Assembly (NCBI GenBank): GCA_016702415.1
Contig: JADJEA010000001.1
Coordinates: 725,001 to 789,000 of the forward strand
Direction: 5' to 3'
Origin: Nostocoides sp.
Lineage (GTDB): Bacteria > Actinomycetota > Actinomycetes > Actinomycetales > Dermatophilaceae
DNA length: 64,000 nt
Positions 58,157 through 64,000 of the stretch are shown one piece after another. Within the stretch, counting starts at the first letter, position 1, and every line of letters begins with the position of its first letter. A program made the position numbers and the translations under genes. The notes beneath the pieces are model-generated. The model was not told where the DNA came from. It did no database searches and worked only from the letters and a program-made list of their open reading frames with translations.

Positions 58157-60028
58157 TCAGAAGGCCGACTCGGGGACCTCCATGAGCGCGTTGTCGATGC
58201 CCTCGGCGATCGTGCGCTCGGCGGCCAGCCGCGGCAGGACCGTGCGCGCATAGAACTGGGCGGCGGCGACCTTGCCGGTGTAGAAGTCCTTGTCGGCGCC
58301 GGAGGCACCGGCATCGAGGGCGTCCTGGGCAACGGCGGCGCCGCGCAGCAAGAGCCAACCGACGACGAGGTCGCCGGCGGCCAAGAGCAGCCGGGTGGTG
58401 TTCTGGCCGACCTTGTAAAGGTTGGTCGGGTCGCCGCCCATGCGGGTGTCGCTGGCCATCAGCGGGGCGACCATGGCTCCGAGGATGCCCTGGACGTCCT
58501 CGACGGCCTTGCCGAGCAGTTCGCGGTCGCGGTCGAGGACGCCCTGCTGCTGGCCGGTGTCCTTGGCGAACTCGGTGATCTGCATCGACAGGGCAGTCAG
58601 CGCCTGCGCCTTGTCGCGGATGATCTTGCGGAAGAAGAAGTCGAGCCCCTGGATCGCCGTGGTGCCCTCGTAGAGGGTGTCGATCTTGGCGTCCCGGACG
58701 TACTGCTCGATCGGGTAGTCCTGCAGGTAGCCCGAGCCACCGAGCGTCTGCAGCGACTCGGTCCCGAGGATGACCCAGGCGCGCTCGGAGCCGAGGCCCT
58801 TGACGATCGGCAGGAGCAGGTCGTTGGTGCGCGCGGCGAGATCCGCGGCGCTGCCCTTGACGACGTCCTCGTTGCCGGTCTCGAGGTAGTGCTGGTCGGC
58901 GACATCCTGTTGGGTCGCGGTGAAAAGCATGAGCGAGCGGAGGCCCTCGGCATACGCCTTCTGGAGCATGAGCGAGCGGCGGACGTCCGGGTGGTGGGTG
59001 ATGGTCACCCGGGGGGCGGCCTTGTCGAGCTGCTGGGTCAGGTCGGCACCCTGGACGCGGTGCTTGGCGTAGTCCAGGGCGCTGAGATAGCCGGCCGACA
59101 AGGTCGCGATCGCCTTGGTGCCCACGAGCATCCGGGCGTTCTCGATGACGTGGAACATCTGGGCGATGCCGTCGTGGACGTCGCCGAGCAGGGTCCCGGT
59201 CGCCGGCTGGCCGTCGCCGAAGGTCAGCTCGCAGGTCGTGGAGACCTTCAGGCCCATCTTCTTCTCGACATTGGTGACGAAGACGCCATTGCGGGCGCCG
59301 AGGGCGCCGGTCTCGAGGTCGACGTCGTACTTCGAGAGGATGAACAGCGACAGGCCCTTCGTGCCCTCGGATGCGCCTTCAGGCCGGGCGAGGACGAAGT
59401 GGACGACGTTGTCGGTCATGTCCGACTCGGCGCTGGTGATGAACCGCTTGACGCCGGTGATATTCCAGGTGCCGTCCTCGTTCTGGACCGCCTTGGTGCG
59501 GCCGGCGCCGACGTCGGAGCCCGCCTCGGGCTCGGTCAGCACCATCGTGCAGTGCCAGCCCTTGTCGACGATCCACTTGGCGAGCTTCTTCTGGTCGGGG
59601 GTCCCGAGCGTGTAGAGCAGTTCGGCGAAGCCGTAGGACGCCCCGAACATCGCGATCGCCGGGTTGGCACCGAGGATCATCTCGTTGATGGCCCAGCGCA
59701 GCGAGGGCGGGCACGGGGTGCCGCCGAGTTCGTGCTGGAGCGTGACGTGCCAGAAGCCGGAGTCCTGGAACGCCTTGTAGGACTTCTTGAACGACTCGGG
59801 CATCGTCACCAGTTGCGTGGCCGGGTCGTACTTCGGCGGGTTGCGGTCGCCGTCGACGAAGGACTCCGCCAGCTCGCCCTCGGCGAGTTCGCGGACGTGG
59901 GCGAGCAACTCGCGGGCCGTGGCCTCGTCGAAGTCCTCATAGGGCTGGTGGCCGAGCAGTGCCTGGCGGCCGAACACCTCGAACAGGTTGAACTCGATAT
60001 CGCGCAGGTTGGCCTTGTAGTGACCCAT
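58157..60028 (-). CDS. Long-form acyl-CoA dehydrogenase (FadE5-like)
   Basis: 623 residues from ATG 60028 with AAAGGGG upstream. First step of fatty-acid beta-oxidation: FAD-dependent alpha,beta-dehydrogenation of acyl-CoA. The N-terminal extension (about residues 1-75, LRDIEFNLFEVFGRQALLGH) is typical of the 600-residue class. FAD/substrate segments: MVLTEPEAGSDVGAGRTKAV (about 161-180), NITGVKRFITS (about 188), ITHHPDVRRSLMLQKAYAEG, and the catalytic Glu in IDTLYEGTTAIQGLDF (about 455). A C-terminal extension (DUF5938-like helical, about 480-623) follows. Mycobacterial FadE5 has the same size and order. Only one GTATGCCG octamer lies inside. An inverted repeat upstream suggests TetR-type control. 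Confidence 0.93.
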   Translation of the reverse strand: MGHYKANLRDIEFNLFEVFGRQALLGHQPYEDFDEATARELLAHVRELAEGELAESFVDGDRNPPKYDPATQLVTMPESFKKSYKAFQDSGFWHVTLQHELGGTPCPPSLRWAINEMILGANPAIAMFGASYGFAELLYTLGTPDQKKLAKWIVDKGWHCTMVLTEPEAGSDVGAGRTKAVQNEDGTWNITGVKRFITSAESDMTDNVVHFVLARPEGASEGTKGLSLFILSKYDVDLETGALGARNGVFVTNVEKKMGLKVSTTCELTFGDGQPATGTLLGDVHDGIAQMFHVIENARMLVGTKAIATLSAGYLSALDYAKHRVQGADLTQQLDKAAPRVTITHHPDVRRSLMLQKAYAEGLRSLMLFTATQQDVADQHYLETGNEDVVKGSAADLAARTNDLLLPIVKGLGSERAWVILGTESLQTLGGSGYLQDYPIEQYVRDAKIDTLYEGTTAIQGLDFFFRKIIRDKAQALTALSMQITEFAKDTGQQQGVLDRDRELLGKAVEDVQGILGAMVAPLMASDTRMGGDPTNLYKVGQNTTRLLLAAGDLVVGWLLLRGAAVAQDALDAGASGADKDFYTGKVAAAQFYARTVLPRLAAERTIAEGIDNALMEVPESAF

Positions 60029-60068
60029 GGTGTCCCCTTTGACTCTGTCGTGCGCTCGGCAGCGCTGA

Positions 60069-60084
60069 CTAAGCGCTTGCTTAG
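60069..60084. promoter_or_regulatory. TetR-type operator candidate upstream of FadE gene
   Basis: CTAAGC (60069-60074) - gctt - GCTTAG (60079-60084), perfect arms, 41 bases upstream of the start codon. Similar short AAGC/GCTT palindromes serve acyl-CoA-responsive TetR repressors; no regulator gene is adjacent here. Confidence 0.55.
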
Positions 60085-60160
60085 CTGGAAGTTCAGCCTA
60101 GTGTGCAGATCGCGACCCCAGGGCGCAAGGGGTGGGTGATCTTGCCCGCAGTGGGGTGCG

Positions 60161-60268
60161 TCACCGCTGCGTGTGCCAGGACCGCTGCGTGTGCCAGGAC
60201 CGCTGCGTGCGTCAGAACCGCTGCGTGCGTCAGGACCGCTGAGGTCGTCGGGACCGCTGCGTGGGCCG
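60161..60268. repeat. 18-base tandem repeat, six copies
   Basis: Unit ggaccgctgcgtgtgcca repeated about six times with drift, filling the gap between the FadE gene and the fructosamine kinase gene. No gene is supported here. Confidence 0.85.
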
Positions 60269-60284
60269 GTGGCCGCTACGCGCG

Positions 60285-61064
60285 TTAGGCGTATCTCGCC
60301 GCTGCGGACCGGGCCTGGGCGGCATACCCCCCGCCGAAGAGGACGGCGTGCAGCAGGAGCGGATGGAGTTGATGCAGGCCGACCCGCGCGCGCCAGCCGT
60401 CGGCCAGGGGGTGGACCTCGTCGTATGCCGCGAGGATGCTGTCCAGGTGCGGGGCCCCGAAGAGGGCGAGCATGGCGAGATCGGTCTCCCGGTGCCCGCC
60501 GTGGGCGGCGGGGTCGATCATTCTCGGCCCCTCGGCGGTGAAGAGGAGATTGCCGGCCCACAAGTCGCCGTGGAGTCGGGCGGGTCTCTCGCCGTCGGCG
60601 AAGTCGCCGCGGCGGGCGCGGTCGGCGACCGACCGGAAGGGCGCGAGGTCGCCCTCGGTCCAGATCCCGCGGCGCAGGCCGAGGGTGAGAACGGTGCCGA
60701 TCCGCAGGTCCGCCCAGAACTCCCCCCACGCCAGCGCCGGGCGGGTTTCGTTGAGCGGCAGGGGGAGTGGCTCGTCCGCCGGACCGAGCCAGCCGTCCCC
60801 GGTCCAGCCATCCGGGGGTGCGCCGTATGCCGCGGCTCCCGCCCCATGGACCGCCGCGAGCATCCGCCCGAACTCCTCGGCCGCGCCGGGGGACGCCGGG
60901 ACCGGCCTGAGCCGGGTCATGACCAGGTGGTGTTCACCGACGTCGGTGACGTCGGGCACGCACCCGGGGTATGCCGCGCCCAACCACCGCAGCCCGGTCG
61001 CCTCCCAGCGTGCATACCCGGTGGGAGCGTGGGGGAGGGTCTTGCGGAAGGTGGGGGTCGGCAT
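60285..61064 (-). CDS. Fructosamine/ketosamine-3-kinase family protein
   Basis: 259 residues from ATG 61064 (in a GTATGCCG octamer). Protein-kinase-like fold with the catalytic loop RLHGDLWAGNLLF (about residues 161-173; Asp and Asn) and metal-binding MIDPAAHGGHRETDLAML (about 180-197). These are the fructosamine-3-kinase signatures. Family members phosphorylate glycated proteins or small ketosamines as repair. The usual N-terminal VAGGDINRA loop is degraded; the visible N-terminus is shorter (PTPTFRKTLPHAPTGYARWE), so either the start is further upstream or the lobe is reduced. It is divergent from the SDR gene across repeat DNA. Confidence 0.85.
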   Translation of the reverse strand: MPTPTFRKTLPHAPTGYARWEATGLRWLGAAYPGCVPDVTDVGEHHLVMTRLRPVPASPGAAEEFGRMLAAVHGAGAAAYGAPPDGWTGDGWLGPADEPLPLPLNETRPALAWGEFWADLRIGTVLTLGLRRGIWTEGDLAPFRSVADRARRGDFADGERPARLHGDLWAGNLLFTAEGPRMIDPAAHGGHRETDLAMLALFGAPHLDSILAAYDEVHPLADGWRARVGLHQLHPLLLHAVLFGGGYAAQARSAAARYA

Positions 61065-61197
61065 ACCGCCCAGTCGACCACGCACACGCCGACCACGCCC
61101 ACGCCCACGCCGACCACGCCCACGCCGACCGCGCCCCAGTCGACCACGCCTGCGTCGGTGACGGTCCGGGAGGCGCGCCGATGGCTACCATCGCCGG

Positions 61198-62724
61198 GTG
61201 AGCGCGGAGGTGGGTGAGGCGGGGCAGGTCCCGGGGCCGGAGGAGTCGGCATCCGCGCGGCTCGATCCGGGCGACCTCGCGGTGGCGCTTCGGGTCCTGG
61301 CGACCCTGCCCGACCTGGCCGCGGACGATCCGGACATCCAGACGGTCAAGCGGGCCGCGGCGGTCATGACCAGCCGCATCCGCAAGGCGCGCCGCCGGGA
61401 AGCCCGAATCGCCGCCCGGGCCCCCGGTCTGGCCCACGACCGGCGAGTCCTGGCCGCGACCGCCACCGGCTCGCCGCTGCGGATCGACGACGAGACGCGC
61501 GGAATCCCCCTTGTGGCACAGACGGATTCGGCGTATGCCGGGGACCTCACCACCGCCCGTGGGTGCTACATCTGTCACGAGAAGTACTCCCGCGTCGACG
61601 GCTTCTATCACTGGCTCTGCCCGCGCTGCGCGGCGTTCAGCCATGGCAAACGCGACCAGCGCACCGACCTACGTGGGCGCCGGGCGTTGCTGACGGGCGG
61701 GCGGGCGAAGATCGGGATGTATATCGCTCTGCGCCTCCTGCGCGACGGCGCCGAGCTGACGATCACGACCCGCTTCCCCAAGGACGCGGCCCGTCGCTTC
61801 GCCGCGCTCGCCGACTCGCCCGAGTGGCTCGACCGGCTCACCGTCGTCGGTATCGATCTGCGCGATCCGACCCAGGTCGTCGCGCTTGCCGACGAGATCG
61901 CCGCGGGCGGGCCGCTGGACATCCTCGTCAACAACGCCTGCCAGACCGTGCGGCGCTCACCCGGCGCCTATGCACACCTCGTGGCGGGGGAGTCCGCGGC
62001 GCTCGCTGCCGGTATGCCGCTGCCTCGCCTCCTGGAGTTCGACCGGATCAGCGAGGCGCACCCGGCTGCGCTGGTCGGGGTGCTGGCGGGTACGCGGCAT
62101 ACCCCCGCCGAGGGGAGCGGCGCCGCAGCTGCCCTGACCGCGCTTGCCCTGCAGGGCGGATCGGCGAGTCTGGCCGCGCACCGGGCCGGGACAGCGATCG
62201 ACGCCGGGGGACTGGTGCCGGACGAGGTCTCGGCCAACTCCTGGACGCAGAAGGTCGAGGACGTCGATCCCCTCGAACTCCTCGAGGTGCAGCTGTGCAA
62301 TGCCGTCGCGCCCTTCCTCCTGGTCTCGCGGCTGCGCCGGTCCTTGCGGGCGGCGGTGGCGCGCGGGGCCCGGCGGGCGTATGTGGTGAACGTGTCCGCG
62401 ATGGAGGGGCAGTTCGGCCGGCGCTACAAGGGGCCGGGGCACCCGCACACCAATATGGCCAAGGCCGGGCTGAACATGCTTACGCGGACGTCGGCGCGGG
62501 AGATGTTCACGACCGACCGCATCCTCATGACCGCGGTGGATACGGGCTGGATCACCGACGAACGCCCGCACGCCGAGAAGCTGCGGATCGCCGCCGAGGG
62601 GTGGCACGCGCCCCTCGACCTCATCGACGGTGCCGCGCGGGTCTACGACCCGATCGTGCGCGGCGAGGCCGGTGAGGACCTGTTCGGCGTCTTCCTCAAG
62701 GACTACGCGCCCCACCCCTGGTGA
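61198..62724 (+). CDS. Short-chain dehydrogenase/reductase with N-terminal zinc-ribbon domain
   Basis: 508 residues from GTG 61198. The N-terminal 110 residues are helical and charged (VKRAAAVMTSRIRKARRREA). Next comes a CxxC...CxxC metal site (CYICHEKYS about residues 123-131, LCPRC about 139-143). An SDR domain begins at GRRALLTGGRAKIGMYIALR (about 160), with NNAC (about 242) and a Ser in VSAMEG (about 398). The usual Y-x3-K is replaced by N-x3-K (HTNMAKAGLNMLTR, about 417-431), with a Tyr in RRYKGPGHPH further upstream. This architecture occurs in some bacteria and plants and its substrate is unknown. A long insertion (about 250-330) is lineage-specific. Confidence 0.82.
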   Translation: MSAEVGEAGQVPGPEESASARLDPGDLAVALRVLATLPDLAADDPDIQTVKRAAAVMTSRIRKARRREARIAARAPGLAHDRRVLAATATGSPLRIDDETRGIPLVAQTDSAYAGDLTTARGCYICHEKYSRVDGFYHWLCPRCAAFSHGKRDQRTDLRGRRALLTGGRAKIGMYIALRLLRDGAELTITTRFPKDAARRFAALADSPEWLDRLTVVGIDLRDPTQVVALADEIAAGGPLDILVNNACQTVRRSPGAYAHLVAGESAALAAGMPLPRLLEFDRISEAHPAALVGVLAGTRHTPAEGSGAAAALTALALQGGSASLAAHRAGTAIDAGGLVPDEVSANSWTQKVEDVDPLELLEVQLCNAVAPFLLVSRLRRSLRAAVARGARRAYVVNVSAMEGQFGRRYKGPGHPHTNMAKAGLNMLTRTSAREMFTTDRILMTAVDTGWITDERPHAEKLRIAAEGWHAPLDLIDGAARVYDPIVRGEAGEDLFGVFLKDYAPHPW

Positions 62725-62771
62725 GTCCCCGGCCGTGAGCACCAGGGCACGCGGAGAGAGCGTGACCGGGG

Positions 62772-64000
62772 TCAGAAACCCGCGCCCGGGTTGAGGATTC
62801 CCTGCGGGTCGAGGGCGGCCTTGATCCGCAGCGTCAGCTCCATGACGTCGGGGCCGAGCTGGTCGGGCAGGGCGGCGCGCTTGAGGCGGCCCACGCCATG
62901 CTCACCCGTGATCGTCCCCCCGCGCCGGATGGCGGCGGCCATGATCGCGGCGAACGCCTCCTCCGCCCGCGCGGCGGCCGCGTCGTCACCGGGCGGCACG
63001 ACGATGATCGGGTGCGTATTGCCGTCGCCGGCGTGGGCGACCGTGCAGATCTCCACGGCATACCGTGCGCCGATCGCCTCGACGTCGGCGAGCAACCCGG
63101 GAAGCTCCGTCAGCGGAGCCCCGACGTCCTCCAACAGCAGCGACCCGCGCGCCTCGGTCGCGGGGAAGGCGAGCCGTCGCGCCTGGACGAACAACTCGCC
63201 CTCGTCGGGATCCTCGGTGGTGAAGACGGAGTCGGCGGCGGCGGCGCGGCATACCTGCGACATCGCCTCGATCTCGGCACCACGGGCGGTCGGGTGGGCA
63301 TCGGACTGCATGAGCAGCAGCGCGCCGGCCGTCCGGTCCAGCCCCATCGGGCGATAGTCCTCGACCGCGTTGATCGTCGCCCGGTCCATGAGTTCGACCA
63401 TCGAGGGGCGGGCGCGGCGGCATACGGCGAGGACGGCGGTCGCCGCCGCGCTCACCGTGGGGAAGGTGGCCACGAGCGTCGCCGGTGCCTCGGGAAGCGG
63501 CACGAGCCGCAGGATCGCCCGGGTGACGATGCCCAGAGTGCCCTCCGACCCGACGAACAGCTTGGTCAGGGGCAGGCCCGCGACGTCCTTGATCCGGCGC
63601 CCACCGAGCGTGACCAGCCGACCGTCGGCCAGGACGACGTCCAGGCCCATGACGTAGTCGACCGTGACGCCATACTTCACGCAGCACAGGCCGCCGGCAT
63701 TGGTCGCCACATTGCCGCCGATCGAGCAGATCTCGAACGAGCTGGGGTCGGGGGGATACCACAGACCGTGCGCGCGGGCGGCGGCCTTGACCTCGGCGTT
63801 GAACGCGCCCGGCTCGACGATCGCGACGCGGTTCTCGGTGTCGATCTCGATGTGCCGCAGTCGTTCCAGGGTCAGCACGATGCCGCCGTCGACCGCCGAT
63901 GCGCCGCCGGAGAGGCCCGATCCCGCCCCGCGCGGCACCACCGGGATGCCGTATGCCGCCGCCCACCGCACCGTCGCCTGGACCTGATCCGCGGTGGTCG
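62772..64000 (-). CDS. FAD-linked oxidase, GlcD/D-lactate dehydrogenase type (5' end outside window)
   Basis: The gene enters from the right edge and its first codons are missing; 409 residues are visible. The FAD-binding PCMH domain is present: VVPRGAGSGLSGGASAVDGG (about 30 residues from the window edge), PPDPSSFEICSIGGNVATNA, GGLCCVKYGVTVDYVMGLDV and LFVGSEGTLGIVTRAILRL. The C-terminal FAD-oxidase domain has EICTVAHAGDGNTHPIIVV, ITGEHGVGRLKRAAL and ALDPQGILNPG. Family members oxidise glycolate, D-lactate or similar 2-hydroxyacids with an electron acceptor other than oxygen. Substrate is not certain. Confidence 0.92.
   Translation of the reverse strand, partial: TTADQVQATVRWAAAYGIPVVPRGAGSGLSGGASAVDGGIVLTLERLRHIEIDTENRVAIVEPGAFNAEVKAAARAHGLWYPPDPSSFEICSIGGNVATNAGGLCCVKYGVTVDYVMGLDVVLADGRLVTLGGRRIKDVAGLPLTKLFVGSEGTLGIVTRAILRLVPLPEAPATLVATFPTVSAAATAVLAVCRRARPSMVELMDRATINAVEDYRPMGLDRTAGALLLMQSDAHPTARGAEIEAMSQVCRAAAADSVFTTEDPDEGELFVQARRLAFPATEARGSLLLEDVGAPLTELPGLLADVEAIGARYAVEICTVAHAGDGNTHPIIVVPPGDDAAAARAEEAFAAIMAAAIRRGGTITGEHGVGRLKRAALPDQLGPDVMELTLRIKAALDPQGILNPGAGF

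Larger units (their letters stand above)
531..63955. other. Window-wide over-represented octamer GTATGCCG / CGGCATAC
   Basis: About 115 sites counted by eye, about 60 as GTATGCC and 56 as GGCATAC on the plus strand, nearly all extended to the octamer (exceptions at 8786 and 51338). Examples: 531, 1722, 4872, 6531, 8314, 10506, 15195, 22221, 27258, 34560, 41931, 46302, 50348, 53296, 57781, 60422, 63948. They occur in coding sequence in every frame (Ala-Ala-Tyr, Arg-His-Thr, Tyr-Ala, Gly-Met-Pro), at start codons, and between genes. Confidence 0.85.

Noticed and set aside
1..64000. tRNA or rRNA genes
   Set aside because: No cloverleaf-compatible GGTTCGA-type T-loop or rRNA core sequences were noticed on either strand by eye.

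Overview
This window is a stretch of a very GC-rich (about 70% or more) bacterial chromosome. The many GTG and some TTG starts, four-base ATGA/GTGA gene overlaps, the arfABC locus, DUF222-HNH and DUF3151 proteins and a HelD/HelR-type RNA-polymerase ATPase point to an actinomycete. Micrococcales, near Intrasporangiaceae/Dermatophilaceae, is an inference from gene content only. No tRNA, rRNA, CRISPR array, integrase or complete insertion sequence was seen. Most of the window reads as core and semi-core chromosome, not a mobile island.

Layout. 1-2129: end of a polar amino-acid ABC importer operon. 2160-9732: HNH protein, DUF6578 protein, cysteine-dioxygenase-like cupin, TetR with a divergent flavin oxidoreductase, YdeI-like protein, antibiotic-kinase-like protein. 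9861-16486: alpha/beta hydrolase, class II aldolase with DUF3151, class I aldolase, GNAT protein, TetR remnant, purA. 16629-21771: GntR/membrane protein pair, HelR-like ATPase, LuxR regulator. 21772-22259: gene-free stretch with a probable 6C-type small RNA and a repeat cluster. 22260-25762: purD, purC, secreted SGNH hydrolase. 25914-29212 (minus strand): a flavin-transfer/redox operon (small TGAS peptide, ApbE, ferric-reductase-like membrane protein, NuoF-like flavoprotein, ferredoxin). 29415-34257 and on to 36958: sterol-carrier-like protein, ACBP, Gfo/Idh/MocA enzyme, M1 peptidase, arfA-arfB-arfC. 36971-42976: CGNR regulator, EamA transporter, second amino-acid ABC importer, holin-like protein, hisC. 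43173-47028: three-gene pyruvate/branched-chain 2-oxoacid dehydrogenase operon (E1 alpha, E1 beta, E2). 47113-54639: DUF559-like protein, MarR/MFS efflux pair, DEAD-type helicase, CopD-CtaG fusion. 54636-64000: nitrilase, gamma carbonic anhydrase, DUF6458, RHH/DUF4097 pair, FadE-type acyl-CoA dehydrogenase, fructosamine kinase, zinc-ribbon SDR, truncated FAD-linked oxidase.

The most striking signal belongs to no gene. The octamer GTATGCCG (reverse complement CGGCATAC) occurs about 115 times by my eye count, roughly once per 550 bases, almost equally on both strands, inside genes in all reading frames and between genes. Base composition predicts about two. Its density and lack of polarity resemble DNA-uptake or highly iterated signature sequences, which I do not know to be described for this group.

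Two other themes run through the window. First, at least six genes appear broken by small indels, mostly in repeats or homopolymers (HNH protein, ApbE at a 14-base poly-C, sterol-carrier protein, arfC twice, nitrilase, gamma carbonic anhydrase). This is either uncorrected sequencing error or real slippage; the arfC 14-base duplication and the ApbE tract are the best candidates for biology. Second, many intergenic regions carry short local tandem repeats of 15-25 bases, and a palindromic element with GGTCAGACAG arms recurs at the 3' ends of three minus-strand genes.
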